From UBA3774 sp045600025 (GTDB lineage Bacteria > Bacillota > Clostridia > Lachnospirales > Lachnospiraceae): 51,126 nucleotides of DNA. Location: the NCBI GenBank assembly GCA_045600025.1, contig JAZRXC010000023.1:1-51126 (forward strand), written 5' to 3'. The notes under the pieces were generated by a model. The model was not told where the DNA came from, made no database searches, and worked only from the letters and a program-made list of their open reading frames with translations. The position numbers and the translations under genes were made by a program. This document shows, piece after piece, positions 22,824 through 30,532 of the stretch; the first letter of the stretch is position 1, and every line of letters begins with the position of its first letter.

Positions 22824-23345
22824 TTATCTTCCGAGCAGTTTTTGAGCAACAGTATCTTCGCCATCCGCTATAGCCTTACGAATTCTGGTGCTGCTGATTA
22901 CATCTCCCAGCAAACTGACCTTATCAATAATAATCGTATCATATCCAAGATGTGACATGGATTTAAGCATGGCAACGTCTCCCTTAGCCCTATATCCAAA
23001 ACGTACATCTTCTCCTGCTACGATAGCCTTCATGCAAAATCTTTGCACAAGATAATCGGAAATAAATGCCTCCGCTTTTATATCTTTTATATCCTCTATC
23101 CTGCAGTGCAGCAAATAATCGACACCATATTTGTCAAAAACTGCTTCCTGCTCGTCTCTGCTCATTATGTGCTCGCTGTCGGTATCAACTACGATTGCAA
23201 TCAATGATGCGGAAATATTCTTTGCATAGTTCTTCGCTTCTGATAGCAATTTCTGATGTCCGAGATGAACTCCGTCAAATTTTCCGAGTACGACAACTGA
23301 AGAAGTATTTATATTCAATTCATCAAGTCCGTTAAAAATCTTCAA
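22824..23345 (-). CDS. ribF: RibF-type FMN adenylyltransferase domain lacking the riboflavin kinase half
   Basis: 173 residues. It matches the N-terminal nucleotidyltransferase half of bifunctional RibF: VVVLGKFDGVHLGHQKLL (HxGH-like) near 18-35, VAGEDVRFGYRAKGD near 110, VISSTRIRKAIADG near 147. Bifunctional RibF is about 300 residues; here the chain stops at AQKLLGR, where the riboflavin kinase domain would begin. Either a specialised FAD synthase remains with kinase supplied elsewhere, or the 3' half was lost. It overlaps truB by 4 bases, so the start is secure. Last gene of the rimP-infB operon. Confidence 0.85.
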   Translation of the reverse strand: MKIFNGLDELNINTSSVVVLGKFDGVHLGHQKLLSEAKNYAKNISASLIAIVVDTDSEHIMSRDEQEAVFDKYGVDYLLHCRIEDIKDIKAEAFISDYLVQRFCMKAIVAGEDVRFGYRAKGDVAMLKSMSHLGYDTIIIDKVSLLGDVISSTRIRKAIADGEDTVAQKLLGR

Positions 23346-24214
23346 TTTCCTGTCAACATCCTTTCAGGATGGAAAGCTCCGTCATTATTAATTTTAAATA
23401 ATCCTATAATATGTCCGCACGAATCTTTTAGCACTGTAAGCTCAGGCCCTGTATATCCGCTGCCCCAATTTGTTTTTATAGCATTTCCGTTAAGTAATGC
23501 CTTTTCATGTTGAGACTCTACCGCAAATTCCGGAAATCCCGATAGCGCTTCTTCAAGCGGAATAATATACTCTTCCGGGCTTTGTGAAATCTCATCCAGA
23601 GTATGGGACTTATCCAGTGAAAAACGTCCTACTTTTGTACGAACAAGCTGCGTCATCGCTGCTCCGCATAAGAGCTTTTCTCCTATGTCATTGCACAAGG
23701 TGCGAATGTATGTGCCTTTGGAACAATCTACTTTTATTGTAACATACGGAAGTGAAATGTCTGTGATTTCAATTTTTTCAATATGAATCTGCCTGCTTTC
23801 GCGCTCAACCTCGCGGCCTGCACGTGCAATCTCGTATAACTTTTTTCCGTTAATCTTTATAGCGCTGTACATAGGCGGAATCTGACTGATATCGCCTATG
23901 AAGCCGCTTACTGCCTCGCGTATCTCACCTTCGCTGACAGTCACGGAGTTTTCTTTTATCACTCTGCCGCTTATGTCCTGCGTATCAGTTACTATGCCAA
24001 GCTGCATAACAGCTTCGTAGCTTTTTGTCTCATCTGTTATAATATCTGATAGTCTTGTGGCGCATCCGCATAGCACAGGCAGAACACCTGTGGCGTCAGG
24101 ATCGAGAGTTCCCGTATGACCTATTTTCTTTTGATGTAAAATACCGCGGAGCTTTGCAACAACATCATGTGAAGTAAAGCCCTGCGGTTTATTTACTATT
24201 ATTATTCCGTTCAT
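23342..24214 (-). CDS. truB: tRNA pseudouridine(55) synthase
   Basis: 290 residues. TruB converts U55 in the T loop of tRNA to pseudouridine. The N-terminus MNGIIIVNKPQGFTSHDVV and the catalytic block GHTGTLDPDATGVLPV (Asp near 40) are typical, as are YEAVMQLGIVTDTQDISG and SKGTYIRTLCNDIG near 170-185. The C-terminal PUA-like part is short. The start overlaps nrnA by 26 bases and its end overlaps ribF by 4, so the genes are tightly packed and probably coupled. Confidence 0.97.
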   Translation of the reverse strand: MNGIIIVNKPQGFTSHDVVAKLRGILHQKKIGHTGTLDPDATGVLPVLCGCATRLSDIITDETKSYEAVMQLGIVTDTQDISGRVIKENSVTVSEGEIREAVSGFIGDISQIPPMYSAIKINGKKLYEIARAGREVERESRQIHIEKIEITDISLPYVTIKVDCSKGTYIRTLCNDIGEKLLCGAAMTQLVRTKVGRFSLDKSHTLDEISQSPEEYIIPLEEALSGFPEFAVESQHEKALLNGNAIKTNWGSGYTGPELTVLKDSCGHIIGLFKINNDGAFHPERMLTGN

Positions 24215-25193
24215 TTAATTGTACTTCTATTTGAGTTATGATTTTACCGAGAACCTCTTCGGCATCACCATATACATCGCAGCCGGCAGCCTTCTTATGT
24301 CCGCCTCCGCCAAATGACATTGCAATACTGCTTACATCTATATCAGAATTTGAACGCATGCTCACTTTAAGCCCGCCGTCTTCTTTCTCGTAAATCAGTA
24401 TAGCCACTTCAGTCCCTTCTGTGACCCTGAGCTGATCTATAATACCGTCAGTGTCTTTGCAGTCAGCTAATAGTGAATTCAAATCCTCCTTGGTCAGTAT
24501 GCCCGCTATCACAAGGCCATTCAAATATAGCTTTGCTTTTGTCAGCGTAAGTCCGAGCAGTTTATTTTGCGTAAATGTTTTCTTATAAAACGTATTGTCG
24601 ATAATATAAGACGTATTTACGCCGTAGGAAATGAGTTTTCCGGCATAAAACATGGTGGCGGGGCCTGTGCTGCTGTGTTTAAAAACTCCGGTGTCGTGTA
24701 CAATTCCGAGATATAGACACTCGGCTATCTGAAGATTTATTGCATCAAGATTTATTAAAGAACACACCACCTCAGATGTGGAGCTCGCATCTGCTCCGAT
24801 AATGTTTAACTGAGCAAAACCATCATTAGTAATGTGATGATCCACGCAGATAGTAGACTTCGCTTTCTCAAACATCTCGCGTGATTTGCCAAGTCTTTCA
24901 ATATCAGATGAATCAAGCGCGATGAAAAGATCGTATTGCTTCTTTTCAGGCTCGTGCTTTACAAAAGTCGCTCCATTTAGGAAGTTGAAATCTGAGGAAA
25001 ACTCTTCCAAGTACACGTCAACTGACGCACCCGGAAATGTTTTTCTGATATATGAGGCAAGACCGAGACATGAACCTACAGCATCGCCATCAGGGCGTAC
25101 ATGCCCTGCTATGGCGATTGTTGCAGCCTCTGCAATCATTTTGTTAAATGTGTTGCGCCCTGCCTCATCTGTGTACTTTTTAAAGCTGTCCAT
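24189..25193 (-). CDS. nrnA: Bifunctional oligoribonuclease / PAP phosphatase NrnA
   Basis: 334 residues from the ATG at 25193 with GAGGAAGAAG ahead; the start lies inside the 3' end of rbfA (14-base overlap). DHH-family motifs: GHVRPDGDAVGS near 30 (metal-binding Asp), LDSSDIERLG near 95, CVDHHITNDGFA near 118, HDTGVFKHSS near 170, and the C-terminal DHHA1 substrate-binding GGGGHKKAAG near 305. NrnA hydrolyses nanoRNAs of two to five bases and 3'-phosphoadenosine 5'-phosphate. Its place after rbfA is conserved in Firmicutes. Confidence 0.96.
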   Translation of the reverse strand: MDSFKKYTDEAGRNTFNKMIAEAATIAIAGHVRPDGDAVGSCLGLASYIRKTFPGASVDVYLEEFSSDFNFLNGATFVKHEPEKKQYDLFIALDSSDIERLGKSREMFEKAKSTICVDHHITNDGFAQLNIIGADASSTSEVVCSLINLDAINLQIAECLYLGIVHDTGVFKHSSTGPATMFYAGKLISYGVNTSYIIDNTFYKKTFTQNKLLGLTLTKAKLYLNGLVIAGILTKEDLNSLLADCKDTDGIIDQLRVTEGTEVAILIYEKEDGGLKVSMRSNSDIDVSSIAMSFGGGGHKKAAGCDVYGDAEEVLGKIITQIEVQLNERNNNSK

Positions 25194-25572
25194 CTTCTTC
25201 CTCTTCAGGTCTATCGGGAATTTCCGCAACAAGCTCTGTGAGTCTGTGCGTCATCTCCACTCCGTAAGCAATAGAATCATCAGCTATGAAACGAATCTCC
25301 GGCGTATTGCGCAGATTGAGTCTACGCGCCAGTTCGTGTCTGATATAGCCTTCTGCGTTCTGAAGTCCTTCAACAGTTGATGTGAGGTCCTCTGCGGAGC
25401 CCAGCACACTGATATACGCTCTGCAAGTTGAAAGATCCGGTGCCACCACTGCCTCAGTTACACTTACAAGCGATGATACTCTGGGGTCTTTTACCTCTTC
25501 GCGAATAATTGCTGCCAAGTGGCGCTGAACTTCAACACTCACTCTGTTATTCTTAACGCTGTTTTTTTTCAT
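25180..25572 (-). CDS. rbfA: 30S ribosome-binding factor A
   Basis: 130 residues, KH-like fold. Typical start NNRVSVEVQRHLAAIIREEVKDPRV, then VVAPDLSTCRAYISVLGS and GYIRHELARRLNLRNTPEIRFIADDSI. RbfA binds free 30S subunits and helps mature the 5' end of 16S rRNA. It overlaps infB by 4 bases and nrnA by 14. The last dozen residues are acidic (RPEEEEDGQL), encoded by the same bases that form the nrnA ribosome site. Confidence 0.97.
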   Translation of the reverse strand: MKKNSVKNNRVSVEVQRHLAAIIREEVKDPRVSSLVSVTEAVVAPDLSTCRAYISVLGSAEDLTSTVEGLQNAEGYIRHELARRLNLRNTPEIRFIADDSIAYGVEMTHRLTELVAEIPDRPEEEEDGQL

Positions 25573-28382
25573 GAACGCGGAACCTCTACCATATCATAAG
25601 CCTCAATCTGGTCATCTTCCTGCAGATCGCCGAATCCGTCAAATACAAGACCGCATTCATAGCCTTCGCGTACTTCCTTGGCATCATCTTTGAAACGCTT
25701 CAACGATGCAAGGGCTCCGTCGAATAGCTGTTCATCGCCGCGGGTGATACGACATTTGCAGCCACGAACAATCTTGCCGTCCAATACAAAGCATCCGGCA
25801 ATTATACCTATTGAGCTTGCCTTGAATGTCTGGCGTACGACTGCGTGTCCGAGTACCTTTTCCTCAAATACGGGATCAAGCATACCCTTCATTGCAGCTT
25901 CTACATCCTCAATGGCCTTATAGATTATATCGTACATGCGGATATCAATCTTCTCGGATTCTGCTGAAGACTTGGCGGTTGCGTCAATCTTAACATTAAA
26001 TCCGATAATAATTGCATTCGATGCCGCTGCCAGAGTAACATCTGATTCGTTAATATTTCCGGCTCCGCTGTGGATTACCTTAACTACTACCTCTTCATTT
26101 GAAAGTTTCTCAAGGCTCTCCTTAACTGCTTCTACAGAGCCCTGAACATCAGCCTTAACTATAAGGTTAAGTTCTTTCAACTCGCCTTCTTTAATCTGTT
26201 CAAAGATGTCATCAAGGCTGGCCTTTCCTCTGGTGTTTTTAACAAGGCGCTTCTTCTCTTCTGCAATGAATGTCTGGGCAAATGATCTTGCATCTTTTTC
26301 GGAATCCGTTACTACGAATATTTCACCTGCGTTCGGTACATCTGAAAGTCCGAGTATCTCAACGGGGGTTGACGGTGTGGCAACTTTTACATTCTGGCCT
26401 TTATCATCAATCATTGCGCGAATCTTTCCATATGATGCGCCTGCAGCTATTGTATTGCCAACGCGCAGTGTACCCTTTTGTACAAGAACGGTAGCAACAG
26501 GACCACGGCCCTTATCAAGTTTTGCTTCTATTACCAGACCTCTCGCATTACGATTAGGATTTGCCTTTAATTCAAGCACATCCGCATCAAGAAGTACCAT
26601 CTCGAGCAGATCGCTTACTCCCTCTCCGCTCTTTGCTGATACAGGCACCATAGTAGTTGAACCGCCCCAATCTTCTGCAATAAGACCGTATTCTGTAAGT
26701 TCTTGCTTTACGCGGTCAATATTTGCGCCGGGTTTATCAATCTTATTAATCGCAACTACGATTTCGACTTCAGCTGCTTTTGCATGGTTGATAGCCCCGA
26801 TGGTCTGAGGCATTACACCGTCATCAGCCGCAACTACTAGGATTGCAATGTCCGTTGCCTGTGCTCCGCGCATACGCATTGCAGTGAATGCTTCATGTCC
26901 GGGTGTATCAAGGAATGTCAGCTTGCGGCCGTTTATCTCAACCATGTATGCACCGATTGCCTGAGTGATACCACCGGCTTCTCGTGAAGTTACGTTTGTC
27001 TTTCTGATCGCATCAAGCAGTGATGTCTTACCGTGATCTACGTGACCCATTACACATACAACGGGAGGTCTTCCTGTAAGCTGCTCATCTGTATCTTCTA
27101 TGTTGTCTTTAACAAGTTCTGCAATTACATCTACAGGTATTTCCTTCTCACACAGAACATCGAATTCTACTGCAATATTTTCTGCTTTCTCGTAATCGAT
27201 TTCTTCATTTACGGTAACCATTTCTCCCTTCATGAAGAGTTTCTTTACTATTGCCGAAGGCTGAATCTTCATTGCATCTGCAAGATCTTTGATAGTAAGA
27301 GTCTCCGGAATGGTGATCATCTTAATCTGCGGCTCTTCGGGTTCTGATACGGACTTGCCGGGGCGCACGAATCCTTTATCGGATACTTTTACGCCGGGAC
27401 GACGAAGTTCGTCACTGTTCTTCTTATCAAAACGATTGCCCTGACTGCGGGAATTCTTTCCATTCTTGCCGGGCTTTTGCATAGCAAGCTCATATGCGTT
27501 GGGCTGGCGCTGTCCGAAAGAAGGACGCTGCTGACCCTGTCCCTGAAAATCTTTGTTCTGAGGACGATTGTTCTGGCCTTGACGGTTGCCGAAATTTTGT
27601 CCTCCGTTGGGTTTGTTAAAGCCGCCCTGACGATTCCCGTCTTGGCCCTGGCGCTTACTGCTGGGATTGTATCCGCCGCTGCTTCCGGTGCGCTTTCCTA
27701 CGGGAGTTTTCTTTATCGGCTGATTTGCTGCACGGACCTTATCCATATCAACAAATCTGGGCGCGGGCCTTACCGGCTGAGGCTCGGGAGTTTCTTTCTT
27801 TTCCTCAGTAACTTCGGCTTTTTTAGCAGTCCCCTTGGCGGCTGTCTTTTTAGCAGGTTTTTCTGCTTTTTCTTCAGTTGTGTCTGTCGGCTCTTCAGAC
27901 TTCTTTTTAGCTGTTTTCTTAGGCTTTTCTGCCGGTTCCTGTTCAGGTGTTTCTGCCGCAGCTTTCTTTGTTGTTTTCTTGGGCTTTGCTGCTTCAGCAG
28001 TATCCGGCTCTGCCTTCTCAGCTACCTTCTTTGTAGTTTTTTTAGGCTTTTCTTCCGTTGCTTCTTCAGGAGATACAACTACTTTTTTTACAGTCTTGGT
28101 TCCGTCAGGAGCTACGGTTGTGATTTTCTTTACAAGCTTTTTAGGCTTTTCCTCAGCCGCCTCTGAATCTGAATTTTTTACGGCAAGTTTAGTTCCGGGC
28201 GCAATGGCTTTTCCTGCACCTACACTTACTCCGCTCTTTACCGGTTTCTTTGCAGAATCAGCTGTACGCAGTTTTACACTGCCGGCGCTGCCGCTGCCCG
28301 GACGGAAGACTACTGAATACTTCTTTTTAACAGAGGTTTCTGAACTTTCTTCTGATACTTTCTTTTCTTTTTCTTCTGCCAT
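25569..28382 (-). CDS. infB: Translation initiation factor IF-2
   Basis: 937 residues. The first 340 residues are a low-complexity Lys/Glu/Ala/Thr region with repeated PKKTAKK-like blocks, then a Gly/Gln/Arg/Asn stretch, expected to be disordered. An IF2_N domain follows (KMITIPETLTIKDLADAMKI near 350-370). The GTPase core has G1 GHVDHGKT at 446-453, G3 DTPGHEAF near 492 and G4 NKID near 545; C-terminal domains with the fMet-tRNA-binding part end the chain. IF-2 places initiator tRNA on the 30S subunit. The antisense strand of the repeat region yields long spurious frames. Confidence 0.98.
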   Translation of the reverse strand: MAEEKEKKVSEESSETSVKKKYSVVFRPGSGSAGSVKLRTADSAKKPVKSGVSVGAGKAIAPGTKLAVKNSDSEAAEEKPKKLVKKITTVAPDGTKTVKKVVVSPEEATEEKPKKTTKKVAEKAEPDTAEAAKPKKTTKKAAAETPEQEPAEKPKKTAKKKSEEPTDTTEEKAEKPAKKTAAKGTAKKAEVTEEKKETPEPQPVRPAPRFVDMDKVRAANQPIKKTPVGKRTGSSGGYNPSSKRQGQDGNRQGGFNKPNGGQNFGNRQGQNNRPQNKDFQGQGQQRPSFGQRQPNAYELAMQKPGKNGKNSRSQGNRFDKKNSDELRRPGVKVSDKGFVRPGKSVSEPEEPQIKMITIPETLTIKDLADAMKIQPSAIVKKLFMKGEMVTVNEEIDYEKAENIAVEFDVLCEKEIPVDVIAELVKDNIEDTDEQLTGRPPVVCVMGHVDHGKTSLLDAIRKTNVTSREAGGITQAIGAYMVEINGRKLTFLDTPGHEAFTAMRMRGAQATDIAILVVAADDGVMPQTIGAINHAKAAEVEIVVAINKIDKPGANIDRVKQELTEYGLIAEDWGGSTTMVPVSAKSGEGVSDLLEMVLLDADVLELKANPNRNARGLVIEAKLDKGRGPVATVLVQKGTLRVGNTIAAGASYGKIRAMIDDKGQNVKVATPSTPVEILGLSDVPNAGEIFVVTDSEKDARSFAQTFIAEEKKRLVKNTRGKASLDDIFEQIKEGELKELNLIVKADVQGSVEAVKESLEKLSNEEVVVKVIHSGAGNINESDVTLAAASNAIIIGFNVKIDATAKSSAESEKIDIRMYDIIYKAIEDVEAAMKGMLDPVFEEKVLGHAVVRQTFKASSIGIIAGCFVLDGKIVRGCKCRITRGDEQLFDGALASLKRFKDDAKEVREGYECGLVFDGFGDLQEDDQIEAYDMVEVPRS

Positions 28383-28394
28383 TAATTATCCCTC

Positions 28395-28697
28395 TTATAT
28401 ATCAATCTGTGAGATGAGACTTTTTGCAAGACCCTCGTCGGTTACGGCTATTATTACTCTGTCACCTTTTCCGATGGCCTGCCCAAGCTCGTCTCTTCCT
28501 GCATATACACGACACGGTACGTTTTTTGATTCGCACATACCGCAATAATATGAACGTGTGGCTTCTGATGCATCTTCGGCAAGTAAAACAAGTTTGGCTT
28601 TGCCTGATGCTATTATTTTTTCCGCGGCAAATGCACCTGATGCAAGTTTCCCTGCTTTTGCACATATACCGAGAAGTCCCGCCACCTTATTGTTCAT
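28395..28697 (-). CDS. L7Ae-family ribosomal-like protein (YlxQ-like)
   Basis: 100 residues: LLGICAKAGKLASGAFAAEKII near 8-29, AKLVLLAEDASEATRSYY near 34-51, and YAGRDELGQAIGKGDRVIIAVTDEG near 65-90, the typical L7Ae/L30e/S12e fold of K-turn RNA-binding proteins. In Firmicutes the gene normally follows ylxR between nusA and infB. Here it starts one base after the nusA stop, so ylxR is absent from this operon. Its function in bacteria is not settled; it probably binds K-turns. Confidence 0.92.
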   Translation of the reverse strand: MNNKVAGLLGICAKAGKLASGAFAAEKIIASGKAKLVLLAEDASEATRSYYCGMCESKNVPCRVYAGRDELGQAIGKGDRVIIAVTDEGLAKSLISQIDI

Positions 28698-28698
28698 T

Positions 28699-29880
28699 TT
28701 ACTCTTCAGTCTCCTCTTCCTGTTCGGAGTCTTCTTCCTCGTACTCTATTTCTTCGTACTCAACTTCTTCGTACTCTTCTTCCTCGTACTCTTCGTACTC
28801 TTCAGCAGCCTGCTCTATATCATTGATTTCTTCAATGAGTCCGAGCTCAACTGCCTGGCTCTTACTCTTGATGTCAATCTTGTATCCGGTAAGTTTTGCA
28901 ACGATACGTGCATTTTGTCCGAGCTTACCTATTGCAAGTGAAAGCTGATTGTCATCTACTATTACAAGTGCTTCCTTTGCATCAGGATCACATGCTACCG
29001 CATATACTGATGAAGGGCTGAGTGCGTTGCTGATAAGTTCTCCGGGATCATCAGACCAGCTGATAATATCAATCTTTTCTCCGCAGAGTTCATCAACGAT
29101 TTCATTGATTCTGGTTCCGTTTTTACCTACGCATGCGCCGATAGGATCTACTTCCTCATCATTTGTCCATACGGCCATCTTGGTACGGCTGCCTGCTTCA
29201 CGGGCAACTGCCATAATTTCTACTACCCCATTTGCGATTTCAGGTACTTCTTTTTCGAAGAGTCTTCTTACGATGTTCGGATTCTTTCGTGAAAGAAGGA
29301 TACGAGGTCCGCGGTTGGTTTCCTCAACTTTAAGTACATAGAACTTCATGCGGGTATTGGGCAAATAGTTCTCGCTCTCTACACATTCCTCTCTGGGAAG
29401 CAGGGCGTCGGTCTTGCCGAGGTTGATTGAGTAACCTCTCTCGTTCTGACGCTGTACTGTTCCGGTGATGATGTCATTTAATTTTGCATTGAACTGATCA
29501 TATACGGAGCGACGCTCTTCTTCATGAAGCTTCTGAAGGATTACGTTCTTTGCGTTCTGTGAAGCAATACGTCCGAAGTCTTTTGACTCGAACTTTTCTA
29601 CAAATATCTGGCCGAGGTTCAGTTTCTGTCCGCGTGCCTTTGCTTCTTCTTTAGTTATCTCACAAGAAGGATCTTCCACTTCGCGTACTACGGTGAATTC
29701 GCGGGTAAGCTCATATTCGCCTGTCTCACGGTTCATGTTTACCTTTACGTTTTCTGATTTGCCGAAATGGCTCTTGCTTGCTGCAAGCAGTGATGCTTCG
29801 ATTGCGTTAAATATTACTTCTGCGCTGATTCCTTTTTCTTTCTCGAGCGCCTTAACGGCTGCTACTAATTCTTCGTTCAT
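28699..29880 (-). CDS. nusA: Transcription termination/antitermination protein NusA
   Basis: 393 residues from the ATG at 29880 (AAGGA ahead). Order: N-terminal RNAP-binding domain (ELVAAVKALEKEKGISAEVIFNAIE), S1 domain (DIITGTVQRQNERGYSINLGKTDALL near 135-160), then KH1/KH2 (VDPIGACVGKNGTRINEIV near 245; LAIGKLGQNARIVAKLTGYKID near 315). NusA modulates pausing, intrinsic termination and antitermination. The last 45 residues are an extreme Glu/Tyr-rich acidic tail (EEYEEVEYEEIEYEEE), far more acidic than a usual NusA end. It lies between rimP and the L7Ae gene. Confidence 0.97.
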   Translation of the reverse strand: MNEELVAAVKALEKEKGISAEVIFNAIEASLLAASKSHFGKSENVKVNMNRETGEYELTREFTVVREVEDPSCEITKEEAKARGQKLNLGQIFVEKFESKDFGRIASQNAKNVILQKLHEEERRSVYDQFNAKLNDIITGTVQRQNERGYSINLGKTDALLPREECVESENYLPNTRMKFYVLKVEETNRGPRILLSRKNPNIVRRLFEKEVPEIANGVVEIMAVAREAGSRTKMAVWTNDEEVDPIGACVGKNGTRINEIVDELCGEKIDIISWSDDPGELISNALSPSSVYAVACDPDAKEALVIVDDNQLSLAIGKLGQNARIVAKLTGYKIDIKSKSQAVELGLIEEINDIEQAAEEYEEYEEEEYEEVEYEEIEYEEEDSEQEEETEE

Positions 29881-29899
29881 TTTTCCTTTTCCCTCCGTA

Positions 29900-30367
29900 T
29901 TAAAAATCAAATGCCAGTCTTATGAGTGCGATTGCACTTCTTTCAAAACTGCGTGTCTCTTCTTTGCTTATTTCTATTTCTACGCTTGTCGCGTTATAGC
30001 TCTTCAGGATTCCTGAGTACTCTTTTTCGCCGTCTATCGGCTTAAAGAGTTTTATATCAACTTCACTTCCGATGCTTCTGTCAAAGTCTTTGTCTTTTTT
30101 TAGTGGTCTTCCGAGACCCGGTGAGGATATCTCCAGTGTATATTCTTCGGAAATAAAGTCCTCTTTGTCCAGTTCATCAGACAGCGCTCTGCTGACAAGT
30201 TCGCAGTCATCAATTGTGATGCCACCCGGCTTATCTATGTATGCCCGAAGGTACATAACACCGGCTTCCTTTACGTATTCTACGTCTACCAGTTCAAAGT
30301 TTTCCTTTTCCAATATAGGAAGAATCAACTTTTCCGTGCGGCTTTCGTAGTCTTGTGATTTTCCCAC
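29900..30367 (-). CDS. rimP: Ribosome maturation factor RimP
   Basis: 155 residues from a GTG at 30367, preceded by GGAGG five bases away; the resulting start MGKSQDYESRTEKLILPIL fits the family. Upstream in-frame ATGs (30379 and 30409) have no ribosome site and read through the leader hairpin. RimP is needed for late 30S maturation. Recognisable: FELVDVEYVKEAGVMYLRAYIDKPGGITIDDC and EISSPGLGRPLKKDKDF. First gene of the translation operon, 19 bases before nusA. Confidence 0.95.
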   Translation of the reverse strand: MGKSQDYESRTEKLILPILEKENFELVDVEYVKEAGVMYLRAYIDKPGGITIDDCELVSRALSDELDKEDFISEEYTLEISSPGLGRPLKKDKDFDRSIGSEVDIKLFKPIDGEKEYSGILKSYNATSVEIEISKEETRSFERSAIALIRLAFDF

Positions 30368-30389
30368 TTCTGCCTCCATTTCACAAAAG

Positions 30390-30411
30390 AGGTGAGCCGC
30401 AAGGCTCACCT
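30390..30411 (-). promoter_or_regulatory. Leader hairpin before rimP (candidate attenuator)
   Basis: 9-bp stem aggtgagcc (30390-30398) with ggctcacct (30403-30411) around GCAA, followed on the minus strand by CTTTTGTG. It lies between promoter and start codon, so it could act as a weak intrinsic terminator controlling the operon that encodes NusA itself. Confidence 0.5.
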
Positions 30412-30439
30412 ACTACATAAACATAATCATTACAGTAAG

Positions 30440-30468
30440 TTTATATCATATGGGAAATAATAATGCAA
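30440..30468 (-). promoter_or_regulatory. Promoter of the rimP-nusA-infB operon
   Basis: Minus strand TTGCAT (30463-30468), 17-base spacer, TATAAA (30440-30445), about 70 bases before the rimP start. Confidence 0.7.
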
Positions 30469-30489
30469 GAGGTTTTTATATTATTTGCA

Positions 30490-30515
30490 GCAAAAAAGGA
30501 GGTCCGAAGACCTCC
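30490..30515 (-). terminator. Terminator of the hydrogenase operon
   Basis: GGAGGTC / GACCTCC stem (30498-30504 with 30509-30515) with a UUCG loop on the minus strand, followed by TTTTTT. Confidence 0.95.
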
Positions 30516-30532
30516 CTTAGAATGTTTGAAAA

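Noticed and set aside
27477..28548. Long plus-strand open frames, up to 237 codons, opposite infB
   Set aside because: They are antisense to the Lys/Glu/Pro-rich repeat region of IF-2. Their Phe/Leu/Ser/Arg bias is what the reverse of such codons gives, and no ribosome site is present.
30368..30409. Longer RimP starting at the ATG at 30409 or 30379
   Set aside because: It would run through the leader hairpin and lacks a ribosome site, while the GTG at 30367 has GGAGG at the right distance.
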